A DNA stretch of 64,000 nucleotides from Wenyingzhuangia sp. (GCA_020628175.1 JAHDFK010000006.1:1-64000); one strand, 5' to 3'; positions 8,334-17,439 are shown, counted from the stretch's first letter. The notes: generated by a model from the letters alone, not told the origin. Program-made: numbers and translations.

Positions 8334-8882
8334 CTACTTATTTTCTACAACTGGTTTTGCTTTGGGTCTAAAAGGTTTTATCACACTTTCATCACATTCC
8401 AAAAACGGCCCTTCCATTAAATCAATACAATAAGGAATTGCAGGAAAAACAGCATCCAAGCACTCTCTAATAGATTTTGGCTTTCCTGGTAAATTTAAAA
8501 TCAAACTACTACCTCTAAGTCCTGCTGTTTGTCTAGATAAAATCGCTGTGGGTACAAATTTTAACGACTCTGCTCTCATTAACTCACCAAATCCTGGCAT
8601 CATTCTATCGCAAACCGCTGTAGTAGCTTCTGGTGTAACATCTCTTTTTGCCGGTCCCGTACCACCTGTTGTAACTACAAAACAACAATTATCTACATCT
8701 ACCATTTCTATCATTGTCTTTTCAATAATAGCTTGTTCGTCAGGTATTACTTTATAAACTTCTTCCCATTCCGATGTCAAATAATCATTTAAAGTAGCTG
8801 CAATGGCTCTACCACTAAGATCTTCGTAAACACCTGCACTTGCTCTATCACTTACCGTTATGATTCCTATTTTTGCTTTCAT
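8334..8882 (-). CDS. mog: Mog/MoaB-family molybdopterin-binding protein
   Basis: The 182-residue protein has the MoCF_biosynth fold markers: GIITVSDRASAG near the N-terminus, TTGGTGPAKRDVTPEAT at about 75-90, and LNLPGKPKSIREC at about 130-145. Family members adenylylate molybdopterin before molybdenum insertion. It lies 13 nt after a CobW-like GTPase and 70 nt before cobN. No other moa/moe gene is in the window. It may be an ordinary Mog that happens to be co-transcribed with cob genes, or a relative with a role in metal or cofactor handling. The sequence cannot separate these. Confidence 0.85.
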   Translation of the reverse strand: MKAKIGIITVSDRASAGVYEDLSGRAIAATLNDYLTSEWEEVYKVIPDEQAIIEKTMIEMVDVDNCCFVVTTGGTGPAKRDVTPEATTAVCDRMMPGFGELMRAESLKFVPTAILSRQTAGLRGSSLILNLPGKPKSIRECLDAVFPAIPYCIDLMEGPFLECDESVIKPFRPKAKPVVENK

Positions 8883-8895
8883 TTATTTTTCTTAA

Positions 8896-9810
8896 TCAAG
8901 ATACTTTTACATTTCTTATACTTTCTTCTATCACTTTTTCTAATAACGAAATTGTACTGTTTGGACCAATTGTTAGTAGTTTTGGCCCAGTAATAGGCTC
9001 TCCATTAAAAGCTCTAACAGATACTGTTCCATCAGGAATACGTTCAAAATATGTATATCCCTCTTCATCTCCAATTGTACAACAGCCCTTTACCCTAAGA
9101 ATACTTTTAGGCAATGTATTACAGATATAATCAATACAACTTAAATTAGGCAAATTTGGTAAATCGCAAGAGCAAGAAGACCAATGTGCTTTTTTATGAT
9201 CTAAGGCATCCGGCTTGTTTTTAGATGAAGTTAATGCTGATATAAGTTCAATATCTAAAACAGTTTCCATTGTTACAATTTTGGCAAAAGGATTCACTTT
9301 TTTAAGCGCTGCAATAACAAAATCTTGTCTCTTTGTAGTTACTTTATCTACATGGGTTAAAACAATTAACGATGATACCTGTACCTGACTCAATTCTAAA
9401 TCATTATGCGTTTCTCGGGTTTGCCAATTTTTAACATCAACAACCGATATTTGTATCGGTGGCAAAAACCGTTCATCCACTCCTACTCCTAAAAACTCCA
9501 TTAAAGAGCTAGCGTCAGAAGTACCGTTTGCTTCTATTAATGTAATCCCATTTTTACGTTTAGGAATACGATTTACATAATCTCTCAACTCATTTATACC
9601 ACTACAACAAATACAACTCCCCGTTAATGCTTTAATATTTTTAAGTTCCATTTTGTCAACTAATTGTTGTGCATCAATATGCGCATTTTCATAATCATTT
9701 AAAATCACAAAAGGACTCCAATTATTCGTAACATAATGCGCTATTAATGTTTTTAACATTGTTGTTTTTCCCGCTCCTAAAAACCCTACAATTACAACTA
9801 TAGCTTCCAT
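8896..9810 (-). CDS. COG0523 (CobW-like) GTPase, first copy
   Basis: The 304-residue G3E GTPase has Walker A GFLGAGKTT at about 8-16, the metal-binding CxCC motif in GSCICCSG at about 65-72, LTHVDK as the guanine-specificity NKxD-like stretch at about 150, and a CobW C-terminal domain with further Cys residues (SSCSCDLP). Members are metallochaperones for Co, Zn or other metals. It begins the unit cobW-like-mog-cobN, 229 nt downstream of the previous gene and past a terminator, so it needs its own promoter. A weak candidate is TTTG at 9955-9958 and TATTTTG at 9926-9932. It lacks the His-rich tail of the second copy, so the two probably differ in metal handling. Confidence 0.85.
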   Translation of the reverse strand: MEAIVVIVGFLGAGKTTMLKTLIAHYVTNNWSPFVILNDYENAHIDAQQLVDKMELKNIKALTGSCICCSGINELRDYVNRIPKRKNGITLIEANGTSDASSLMEFLGVGVDERFLPPIQISVVDVKNWQTRETHNDLELSQVQVSSLIVLTHVDKVTTKRQDFVIAALKKVNPFAKIVTMETVLDIELISALTSSKNKPDALDHKKAHWSSCSCDLPNLPNLSCIDYICNTLPKSILRVKGCCTIGDEEGYTYFERIPDGTVSVRAFNGEPITGPKLLTIGPNSTISLLEKVIEESIRNVKVS

Positions 9811-10000
9811 ATTATTTTTTATACTGTTCTTAATTTGTGTAAAGAATACTATTTATAAATTTCATGTATAACAAACTTCTCTGTTTCTCTAATCAGAACT
9901 ACAAATTTTCTAGCCATTTCTAATGCAAAATAGCGTAGTACTAAAATCTATAAACAAACTGTACAATTTACAGTACATCAATTATCGTTCAATATCAAAT

Positions 10001-10035
10001 AAAAATGTCATCTCTAAAAAGAAATGACATTTTTA
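10001..10035 (-). terminator. Intrinsic terminator closing the main cob unit
   Basis: An 11-bp perfect stem (AAAAATGTCAT and ATGACATTTTT) with a 12-13-nt loop lies 5 nt beyond the stop codon of the His-rich CobW. It separates the riboswitch-led unit from the CobW-like/mog/cobN unit. Confidence 0.8.
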
Positions 10036-10039
10036 TAAA

Positions 10040-11104
10040 TTAATGTGAATGCGAGTGCCCATGATCGTGATCATGACTATGACTATGCGACACATTTTTC
10101 TTAGCAGGATCAATATTACGTCCAATCACAACCAATCGTGTTGCACGAGTTTCTCCTTCTTGCCAAGGTCTGTCAAAATAATAATCAAAACGCTCTCCAA
10201 CCCCTTGCAATACCATACGCATAGGTTTGTTAGGTATGTTTACAAACCCTTTAATTCTATAAATTTCTTCTTCTTGTACACGCTTCTTTAAGGCCTTAAC
10301 CAACACCTTAATATCTGCAGTTACTTCTTCTTCAAATAAAATTGTGTGCACATCATCATTATGGTGATGGTGATGTCCTTGTTCATGATGACGTTCATGA
10401 ATAGAAACTCTATCATCTAAACTATTTTCTCCAGCAGCTTCAATCCCTAATAACACCTGATTGTCAATCAATCCGTTTTGCATTGGAATTATTTTCGCAA
10501 CACTTCTTGCCTTCGTCTGTACATACTCTGTAACTTCTTGTAAACGTTCGGCGTCTAACAAATCTGTTTTACTTAACAATACCAAATCAGCACATGCTAA
10601 CTGATCTAAAAACAATTCTTCAATCGGTGTTTCATGATCCAACGTATCATCTGCCAAACGCTGTTTTTGCACACGTTCTCTATCACACAACTCCCCTGTT
10701 ACAACACCCACAGCATCTACAACCGTAATCACAGAATCTACAGTAATATGTGGCTTTAAATCTGGCCAGTTTACCGCTTTTACCAAGGGCTTTGGCATAG
10801 AAAGTCCAGAAGTTTCTATCACAATATGATCAATATCTTCTTTTCTTTCAATCATAGTCAACATCGTTGGTAAAAACTCTTCTTGTACCGTACAACAAAT
10901 ACATCCGTTTGGCAATTCCACTAAGTTACACTGGTCATCTTCGCAACCACCTTTAATTAACTCACCATCTACATCAACCTCTCCAAACTCGTTTACCAAC
11001 ACTGCAATACGTTTTCCGTTTGCATTTTTAATCATATTATGTACTAAGGTCGTTTTACCAACCCCTAAAAAACCTGTAACTATTGTAATGGGTATTTTTC
11101 TCAT
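10040..11104 (-). CDS. cobW: CobW metallochaperone GTPase with His-rich tail
   Basis: This G3E GTPase has 354 residues: Walker A GFLGVGKTT at about 9-17, GGCEDDQC followed by GCICCT (CxCC) at about 66-72, LSKTDLLD as the NKxD-like motif at about 177, and a CobW C-terminal domain at about 250-335. Two His-rich segments stand out, HERHHEQGHHHHHNDD at about 235-250 and a terminal run of His with Ser, Asp and Gly, which suggest metal binding or storage. CobW proteins are thought to deliver cobalt to the chelatase. The gene is the last in the riboswitch-led unit, 142 nt after the adenosyltransferase, with a REP-like element in the gap and a terminator after it. Confidence 0.9.
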   Translation of the reverse strand: MRKIPITIVTGFLGVGKTTLVHNMIKNANGKRIAVLVNEFGEVDVDGELIKGGCEDDQCNLVELPNGCICCTVQEEFLPTMLTMIERKEDIDHIVIETSGLSMPKPLVKAVNWPDLKPHITVDSVITVVDAVGVVTGELCDRERVQKQRLADDTLDHETPIEELFLDQLACADLVLLSKTDLLDAERLQEVTEYVQTKARSVAKIIPMQNGLIDNQVLLGIEAAGENSLDDRVSIHERHHEQGHHHHHNDDVHTILFEEEVTADIKVLVKALKKRVQEEEIYRIKGFVNIPNKPMRMVLQGVGERFDYYFDRPWQEGETRATRLVVIGRNIDPAKKNVSHSHSHDHDHGHSHSH

Positions 11105-11144
11105 CTTATAATTTTATAAAAGTTAAAACTCTATTTCACACTTT

Positions 11145-11226
11145 GGGCATTCCCCTATCGGGTCGGGCTATTCACTATATCTTTTGCCTTTTACAAGTGC
11201 AAAAGGATGCCGTTACTATCCCTAAT
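11145..11226 (-). repeat. REP-like flavobacterial interspersed element
   Basis: On the minus strand the sequence runs AGGGATAGTAACGGCATCC, a CTTTTGC...GCAAAAG hairpin, GATATAGTGAATAGCCCGAC, then CCCGATAGGGG and TGCCC. It is far more GC-rich than its surroundings and made of short inverted repeats. From memory, similar elements recur between genes in Flavobacteriaceae, but I see only one copy in this window. It lies between the pduO-type gene and cobW, where its hairpins could reduce readthrough or stabilise the upstream mRNA. Confidence 0.6.
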
Positions 11227-11246
11227 GCATGTATACTCTGTCGTAA

Positions 11247-11828
11247 TTATTTTTTCTTTTTGCGTTTGTACAAAAACAAATTCCATTTTTCTTCTGCAAC
11301 ACCATGTCTATCCATTTCTGCTCTTGCTAAAATGAAAAACAAATCCGACAATCGGTTTATATACGCTGCAATATAATCATGTACCGATTCTGGATCATCA
11401 TGCCATAACGTTACCAACGAACGTTCTCCTCTTCGTATTTGGGTTCTACACACATGACACAATGCCGATATTTCGTTTCCTCCTGGTAATAAAAAATAAT
11501 CTGATGGTGCAGACATGTTACTTTCTATCTCATCAATCCAAATTTCACAAAACTCAGCTCCATCTGTAGGTTGCGGATTTGGGTTTTCTTTTTTAGAATC
11601 TGAAGGTCTTGCCAAATGCGACATCATGTTCATCAAATCTTTTTGAATTCTATGCAAATTTGGCTGCCATTCATGCTCATTCCCTAACTTGGCTCTTAAC
11701 AATCCTATGGTAGAATTTGCCTCGTCTAAGGTTCCTAAACATTCTATTCTAGGAGAATCTTTAAAGGCTCTTTTTCCTCCAAATACTCCTGTCATTCCTT
11801 TATCTCCTTTTCGTGTATATATTTTCAT
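11247..11828 (-). CDS. PduO-type cob(I)alamin adenosyltransferase
   Basis: The 193-residue enzyme transfers the 5'-deoxyadenosyl group of ATP to the cobalt of corrinoids. Seen: the N-terminal ATP loop YTRKGDKGMTG, a C-terminal helix pair with CRTQIRRGERSL at about 137-148, and NRLSDLFFILAR at about 165-176, all typical of the PduO/MMAB fold. The length matches the family. It lies between cbiA and cobW in the same orientation, 53 nt after cbiA. Placement inside a biosynthesis operon suggests it adenosylates cobyrinate a,c-diamide, but it could also serve salvage. Confidence 0.93.
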   Translation of the reverse strand: MKIYTRKGDKGMTGVFGGKRAFKDSPRIECLGTLDEANSTIGLLRAKLGNEHEWQPNLHRIQKDLMNMMSHLARPSDSKKENPNPQPTDGAEFCEIWIDEIESNMSAPSDYFLLPGGNEISALCHVCRTQIRRGERSLVTLWHDDPESVHDYIAAYINRLSDLFFILARAEMDRHGVAEEKWNLFLYKRKKKK

Positions 11829-11881
11829 GATCTATTTTTTATTTTATTCTCTTCTCTTCTCTAGATTTGTTTATCCTTCTC

Positions 11882-13186
11882 CTACAAATCCAACCATTGT
11901 TGTAACTCTTCCAAAGTATTCCAATAAAAATGCGTGTACGACGCCTTTACTTTTTTAAACGTATACACTTTGGTAGCTACTTCTTTTTCGCGTGCATTGT
12001 ACATGTTACCAACAAATTTTGTGGTTTCATCTCCTATAACTGTTGAATAATGAAACTCATGCCCTTTAAGTCTTATATTATCTTTCACAAATGTTCTATA
12101 CCCCAAATGTAATTTCATTGGTACCATAGAGGTTTCATAATCAAAAACATGTGCCATTGTAAAAACGTTTCCTTCTTTATCGTGAATTGATTTTCCTAAA
12201 TACATCATCCCTCCGCATTCTGCAATTATATATTTTCCTAATCTTGCTGCCTTTTGTACTGCCAAAAGCATGGGTTTATTTTCTGATAATTGCTCTACAT
12301 ACATTTCTGGATAACCTCCAGGAAAATAAATAATATCGGCTTCAGGAAGTTGCGTATCATGCAACGGACTAAAAAAACAAACACTTCCTAATTGTTGAAA
12401 CAATGTTACGGTTTGTTGGTAACTAAAATTAAAACTCTCGTCTTTAGCTATTGCTATTTTTAGTTCTTTTTTATGGGGAGAAACATTTGTTTTTCTTTCT
12501 TCTTTTTCTGCTATTTCGGTATGTACGAGCAGTGTTTCAATAGCCACATTTTTTGATATAGCCAACGCTAATTCATCAATAGATGTATCGTACTTTTCTA
12601 TTTCATGTATAGACAAACCTAAATGCCTTGAAGGAATTTCGGCTTCTGGCACAGGATTTACATATCCTAATACAGGTATACCAACATCTTGCGCAGCTTC
12701 TTTTAAAAACTGAAAATGTGAGTCTGTTTTCACAAAATTAAAAATGACTCCCGCAATTTTCACATCTTTATCAAAATTTAAAAAACCATACAACAAAGGA
12801 GCTACTGAATACGCTACCGATTTTGCGTTTACAACCAAAACAACAGGAATCTCTAATTTTTTAGCCAACGCTGCTGTACTTCCTTCTGCTTTTTTAGCAC
12901 CATCAAACAAGCCCATTACCCCCTCAATACAACAAACATCTGCCTGTTTTGCTACACTTGCATACGTATTTTGCAACACCTCTTCAGACTGCATAAACAA
13001 ATCCAAATTGTAACTATCTTTTCCGTTGGCTAGTTTATGAAACTTCGGATCTATATAATCAGGCCCTACTTTAAATGCCTGTGTGTTAAAACCTCTTTTT
13101 TCTAAAAGACGCAACAAACCTAACGTAATTGCTGTTTTACCAGAATTACTTGTAGGAGCTGCAATAATAAATTGAGGTTTTTTCAT
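11882..13186 (-). CDS. cbiA: Cobyrinate a,c-diamide synthase
   Basis: The 434-residue CobB/CbiA enzyme amidates the a and c side chains of (hydrogeno)cobyrinic acid using glutamine and ATP. The N-terminal ATPase domain starts with the P-loop AAPTSNSGKTAIT. The C-terminal class I glutaminase domain has its nucleophile Cys in AECGGMMYLGK at about 327-337 and the partner His in GHEFHYS near 395. The start is 4 nt downstream of the chelatase gene's stop, so the genes are tightly coupled. Whether the substrate carries cobalt depends on which chelatase acts, CbiX (early) or CobN (late). Confidence 0.95.
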   Translation of the reverse strand: MKKPQFIIAAPTSNSGKTAITLGLLRLLEKRGFNTQAFKVGPDYIDPKFHKLANGKDSYNLDLFMQSEEVLQNTYASVAKQADVCCIEGVMGLFDGAKKAEGSTAALAKKLEIPVVLVVNAKSVAYSVAPLLYGFLNFDKDVKIAGVIFNFVKTDSHFQFLKEAAQDVGIPVLGYVNPVPEAEIPSRHLGLSIHEIEKYDTSIDELALAISKNVAIETLLVHTEIAEKEERKTNVSPHKKELKIAIAKDESFNFSYQQTVTLFQQLGSVCFFSPLHDTQLPEADIIYFPGGYPEMYVEQLSENKPMLLAVQKAARLGKYIIAECGGMMYLGKSIHDKEGNVFTMAHVFDYETSMVPMKLHLGYRTFVKDNIRLKGHEFHYSTVIGDETTKFVGNMYNAREKEVATKVYTFKKVKASYTHFYWNTLEELQQWLDL

Positions 13187-13190
13187 ACGT

Positions 13191-14873
13191 TTAAAATACT
13201 AACGGTTCGTAAGAAGCTTTTATTTGAGCTGCAAATTTTTTAGCCAACCCCAATTTTACAGTTCCCGTTTCTGCATCAATCACAGTTGTATGTTGTATGT
13301 TTTTACAATTCATTTTATAAGCAACTGCAGCACTACCTAATCCATTGCCATTTTCCGATGTAAATTTTCCATCAGTTATCACAACCAATTCGTGGTTGAA
13401 CTGCGATTGTTGGGTTATTTTTTTTAGTTCTCTAAACCCTGCAACAACATTTGTTTTTCCTCCCGTTTTTAAATCAGACAATACTTTTTCTATGTTTCCT
13501 AATTCTTTTTCTTTATCTACTAATAACGAAACACTGTTATTCGAAATAGATACAATCGAAACTAATTGTTTATTGTTTTTTAACTGATTCGCTAATTTTT
13601 CTATATAGCCTTTCGCATAAGCAACTACTTTATTTTTTGCCATCGATCCACTAGAATCTAGCAAAAAAACAAGATGTCTATTTGCTTTTTGTTCTTTATG
13701 CTTGTAGTGTAGTTCAAAATTATCGGTAGTTACATAACTAGCTACTGTTTTGTGAACAGCTACTGTTTTTAACGCTTTTTCAGGACTCTCTACAGCATAT
13801 TTTGTTTCGTTATTTTGTTTTGTTTTGTTTCCTTGTTTACTTATTTGCTCTGCACTATACTTGGTATCTACTTTATTTTTGGGTAAAATAGATGCAAAGA
13901 AAGATTCGTTTTCTATCTCTGATTTTTGAGAATTGTTCTCCTGTGCTTCTGTCTCTTCTGTAGATTGATTTGGAACATCTTGCTGCTGTTCTTGCTCTTG
14001 TTGTTGTTCTTCTTCTGTTAAATGAGAACGATGCAACAATACCAGGTTCGAAATCTCCTCCAAATGCGCCACCTCAACGTTACTAGTATTTAAAAAAGCT
14101 GCATACGCTTTTGCCGCTTTTATTAATAAAATATCAGCTCTATGCCCTTCTACTCTATGTTTTAGCACCAATGCTATTGCGCGTTCGTATACATTGTTTG
14201 CTACTGTAATTGTTTCTTTTACTTGTTGTGCTTGCTTTATTTTTTTAAACAGCTGTTCTTCTTTTTCTTGCCATTGTGCTGCAAACTCACTTGGATGTTG
14301 ATCGAAAGCCAACCTACGTTGCATAATTTGCATACGCTGCGCTGCCGAATGTATTGTTTGTACAACAACACTCAATCCAAATCGATCTTTTAATTGTGGT
14401 CGTAAATCGCCTTCTTCAGGATTCATAGATCCTATTAAAAAAAATGAGCTCTCTATTTTTTTTGAAACTCCTTCACGTTCTAAAAAATAACTTCCAGATG
14501 CGGCAGCATCTAACAAAGTATCCATCAAATAGTCGTTTAGTAAATTAATTTCATCAATATACAAACAACCTTTGTGCGCTTTTGCTAACAAACCTTTTAC
14601 TAAAACTTCTTTCTTGTTATTAATAAGTTCTTCTAAATTTAAGTGCCCTAAAACTCTATCTTCAGAAGCTCCTATTGGTAAATTCACAAAAGGATACACT
14701 TGCACGTCTGATAACAAATGAGCCAACGAACGAATTAGCGTCGTTTTACCAGTTCCTTTATCTCCAATAGCCAAAACACCTCCTAAACTAGGTTCTATAC
14801 TATTTAAAACTAAGGCCAGTTTAAATGTATCTTGACCAACAATTGCCGTAAAAGGATAGTGTACTTTTTTCAT
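13191..14873 (-). CDS. Fused ChlI/ChlD-like chelatase ATPase subunit
   Basis: The 560-residue protein joins two chelatase helper parts. Residues 1-300 form a ChlI-like AAA+ domain with Walker A GDKGTGKTT at about 37-45 and Walker B LYIDEINLL at about 104-112. A Gln/Glu-rich linker follows (EEEQQQEQEQQQ). Residues ~375-560 form a VWA domain with the MIDAS motif DSSGSM and a later TDGKF. In metal chelatases, such AAA+ and VWA parts drive insertion by a large ChlH/CobN subunit. Here cobN at 4520-8263 is the obvious partner. It replaces the separate CobS and CobT subunits of proteobacteria. It overlaps the permease gene upstream by one base. Confidence 0.9.
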   Translation of the reverse strand: MKKVHYPFTAIVGQDTFKLALVLNSIEPSLGGVLAIGDKGTGKTTLIRSLAHLLSDVQVYPFVNLPIGASEDRVLGHLNLEELINNKKEVLVKGLLAKAHKGCLYIDEINLLNDYLMDTLLDAAASGSYFLEREGVSKKIESSFFLIGSMNPEEGDLRPQLKDRFGLSVVVQTIHSAAQRMQIMQRRLAFDQHPSEFAAQWQEKEEQLFKKIKQAQQVKETITVANNVYERAIALVLKHRVEGHRADILLIKAAKAYAAFLNTSNVEVAHLEEISNLVLLHRSHLTEEEQQQEQEQQQDVPNQSTEETEAQENNSQKSEIENESFFASILPKNKVDTKYSAEQISKQGNKTKQNNETKYAVESPEKALKTVAVHKTVASYVTTDNFELHYKHKEQKANRHLVFLLDSSGSMAKNKVVAYAKGYIEKLANQLKNNKQLVSIVSISNNSVSLLVDKEKELGNIEKVLSDLKTGGKTNVVAGFRELKKITQQSQFNHELVVITDGKFTSENGNGLGSAAVAYKMNCKNIQHTTVIDAETGTVKLGLAKKFAAQIKASYEPLVF

Positions 14874-15586
14874 TAAAAACCTTTATAAGAATTAACAATC
14901 CAAACCATTCCAATAATAATAGACGCCAAACCTGCCAATCCATTCATCCATTTAAAAATAGCTATATTTTTTTCTAAAAAACGACTCATAACAAACACCA
15001 AACTATAACTATACACCCCCATAGCAATAATAATACCTAGAGATTCTACCAACAATACTATAATTGCATCTGTAGCCGTAGGAGCACTAAGTACTAGAGC
15101 CGATGTTAAGGCAGCTCCTGTACCTGCTAAACCATGTAGCATTCCAATCCAAAAAGAACGGTTCATAGGATTTACCGCTATTTCTTCTCCTGTTTTACCA
15201 TGCAAATGGATTAAGTTGTCTACATGATCGTGCTCTTCTATTTTTTTATGATCGTTGATAATTTCTGTGATTTTATAATTTCGTTTGATAGCCACAATAC
15301 CTAACCAAACCATAATAGGCCCTACAAGTACCTCTGCCCAAAATGATATGCCTTCGACAAAGTTTTCTAACGATGCTTTGAACACCAATGCCAAACCACC
15401 AAACAGCAACAATACAAACGAATGTCCAAAAGCCCACTGCGAGGCTTTTAAAACAGTAGCAAAAGAAACTTTTTCTTTTTTTGCTGCATTTTCTGCCGCC
15501 AACGCAGAAACTGCGGTTACATGATCTGGCTCAAAAGAATGTAAAATCCCTGCCATTAATGGCCTTATTAAATTTACTCCTATCAT
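14873..15586 (-). CDS. NicO/UreH-like metal permease
   Basis: The 237-residue membrane protein has about six hydrophobic helices. HSFEPDHVTAVS at about 16-27 resembles the HxxxxDH metal-selectivity motif of nickel/cobalt permeases, and FGHSF (about 52) and GMLHGLAGTG (about 148) are further conserved His positions. A cytoplasmic-looking loop is His-rich (NDHKKIEEHDHVDNLIHLHG). It overlaps cbiD upstream and the chelatase gene downstream by one base each, so it is part of the cob unit. Cobalt uptake for the chelatase is the likely job. Direction and metal are inferred from context. Confidence 0.82.
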   Translation of the reverse strand: MIGVNLIRPLMAGILHSFEPDHVTAVSALAAENAAKKEKVSFATVLKASQWAFGHSFVLLLFGGLALVFKASLENFVEGISFWAEVLVGPIMVWLGIVAIKRNYKITEIINDHKKIEEHDHVDNLIHLHGKTGEEIAVNPMNRSFWIGMLHGLAGTGAALTSALVLSAPTATDAIIVLLVESLGIIIAMGVYSYSLVFVMSRFLEKNIAIFKWMNGLAGLASIIIGMVWIVNSYKGF

Positions 15587-16680
15587 TAGTTCTTCTTGTA
15601 TTTTATAATTTCTCCTTGTCTTCCTATTAAAAACAAATCAACAACAGCTGTGTCTATTTGTTTTTTACTATGCTCATAACAATGCTTTAGCAATGTTTGG
15701 TAAAAAATTTCTTGCTGTGTAAACGGAAAAATTTCCACCAATCTACCCGCCATGTTTAAAGCATGTATAGCTTGCGCTGTTTCTAAAGAAGTATAGTTTG
15801 CTTCTTGAGCAAGTGTCACCACAAAATCTTTACTCCAACTAGACACACAACTATGGGTATCTGTTTTACCAAGTGCTAACTTTACGGCTTTACCAAGCAT
15901 AATACCAATGGTTACTTTTTTTATAGGAGATTGATTTATTTTCGCTAAAGTTTCACCAATCCAATTTCCATAATGTACAAATCCTTGCTCTTTTAAATTA
16001 GGAAAAAGAGTTCTGATGGCTTTCTCACTTCTTGCGCCAGAGTTTATTACTAACTCTTCTATTCCGTTAGCCACAGCTACATCAATACCTTGTTCTATAC
16101 TAGCTATATAAGAGGATGCTGAATAAGGTTTCACAATTCCGGAAGTACCCAAAATAGACAAGCCATTTAAGATACCCACACGCTCGTTTAACGTTTTCTT
16201 TGCTAATACTTCTCCGTTTACAACGTAAATAGATATGGCAACTCCTACTTCTAAATCGTAATCACAAATTAGCTTTTTAACAACATTACGTATCATTTTT
16301 TGAGGCACAGGATTTATTGCCGGAGAACCAACAGCTAAATCTAAACCTGGTAACGTAACCGTTCCTACCCCCTTACCTCCTTTAATCGTAATATCTTTGG
16401 TTACTGTTAATTGAATTTCGCAGCCTATTTCTGCACCATTGGTTACATCTGGATCATCTCCTGCATCTTTAATAACACTTGCTTGTGCATACGATTCTGT
16501 AAATTGATTAGAATGTATGTTGATGGACAATACCCTATCTATAGGCAATTGTACTTTTACCTTTTGCTGTTGTTCTTGTTTTATGATAGACAACAAAGCT
16601 GCTTTTACTGCGGCTGTTGCCGATGTTCCTGTGGTAAACCCTTCTCGTAATGGGCCTTCTGGTATTTTTTTTAGCCCCAT
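15586..16680 (-). CDS. cbiD: Cobalt-precorrin-5B C1-methyltransferase
   Basis: The 364-residue CbiD protein is recognised by LREGFTTGTSATAAVKAAL near the N-terminus, GCEIQLTV and GGKGVGTVT at about 90-110, NPVPQKM near 130, GTSGIVKPYS at about 187-196, and THSCVSSW near 285. In the cobalt-early pathway CbiD methylates C-1 of cobalt-precorrin-5B using SAM. CbiD is diagnostic for that pathway, so it supports CbiX-type early cobalt insertion. The start overlaps the cbiJ stop by one base. Confidence 0.95.
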   Translation of the reverse strand: MGLKKIPEGPLREGFTTGTSATAAVKAALLSIIKQEQQQKVKVQLPIDRVLSINIHSNQFTESYAQASVIKDAGDDPDVTNGAEIGCEIQLTVTKDITIKGGKGVGTVTLPGLDLAVGSPAINPVPQKMIRNVVKKLICDYDLEVGVAISIYVVNGEVLAKKTLNERVGILNGLSILGTSGIVKPYSASSYIASIEQGIDVAVANGIEELVINSGARSEKAIRTLFPNLKEQGFVHYGNWIGETLAKINQSPIKKVTIGIMLGKAVKLALGKTDTHSCVSSWSKDFVVTLAQEANYTSLETAQAIHALNMAGRLVEIFPFTQQEIFYQTLLKHCYEHSKKQIDTAVVDLFLIGRQGEIIKYKKN

Positions 16681-17432
16681 TACATTACTTTTTTTATTGC
16701 TGCTGTTAAAGCCTCTGTACTAGTAAACAATACAAACTCTTTTGGTAACACAGGCTTTGTTAATACATAAATTGGAATACCTACTTGTTTTGCTGCTGCT
16801 ATTTTTAAAGACAATGCTCCAGACTTACCACTCTCTTTCGTTACAACAACATCAATAGCTAATTGTTTAAACAGTGTAATTTCTTTTGCTATTTCTTTGT
16901 TAGGATATCCTAATATTAAATTGCTACTTGGAAACTTACTTTTCTCGGCTATGTTCTTAGAAACCGATCTGTCTAAAATTCTAAAATAACTCGTATTTTC
17001 TTTCCAAAAAGAGCTTAACTTTTCTATGGTTTGTACACCTGTTAAAAACAAGGCTCTTTTATTTGTAAAATGCAACTGTAGCTCGTGTTTAAGCATTTCA
17101 TAGCTATCTACATAATTCACATAAGTATCTCGTTTTGGGTACCAACGCTCTAATCTAAAAACAGGAATACGCAATTGCGCTGTTACATTAGCAATGGTGG
17201 TATGTAAAACCTCAGCAAAAGGATGCGCTGCATGAACAATCAACTTTATTTGATTTGATTTGATAAACGCAGCTAAACTTTGTTCTGTAAACGCTCCAAA
17301 ACGATAACTTGCATAGTCATTTTGTACAAACTCGATTTCAGTTTTTGTAGAATACACAAAAGATTGTTGAAGTGCTTGTAACACCTCAACAACTAACTTC
17401 CCTTCTGTTGTACCTCCAAAAACTAAAATCAT
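16680..17432 (-). CDS. cbiJ: Precorrin-6A/cobalt-precorrin-6A reductase
   Basis: The 250-residue CbiJ/CobK reductase uses NAD(P)H to reduce a double bond of precorrin-6A. The N-terminus has the family nucleotide loop LVFGGTTEGKLV. VHAAHPFAEVLH at about 66-77 is the conserved HPF region, and VVTKESGKSGA near 192-202 is the other hallmark. The length is normal. It lies 7 nt downstream of cbiGF and overlaps cbiD by a base. Confidence 0.93.
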   Translation of the reverse strand: MILVFGGTTEGKLVVEVLQALQQSFVYSTKTEIEFVQNDYASYRFGAFTEQSLAAFIKSNQIKLIVHAAHPFAEVLHTTIANVTAQLRIPVFRLERWYPKRDTYVNYVDSYEMLKHELQLHFTNKRALFLTGVQTIEKLSSFWKENTSYFRILDRSVSKNIAEKSKFPSSNLILGYPNKEIAKEITLFKQLAIDVVVTKESGKSGALSLKIAAAKQVGIPIYVLTKPVLPKEFVLFTSTEALTAAIKKVM

Positions 17433-17439
17433 TTCTTAT

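Noticed and set aside
9811..9999. Possible second riboswitch before the CobW-like/mog/cobN unit
   Set aside because: None of the B12-box or core segments seen at 24962-25125 is present.
11143..11376. Plus-strand 77-residue open frame
   Set aside because: It runs across the REP-like element and antisense to the pduO-type gene, with no recognisable protein features.
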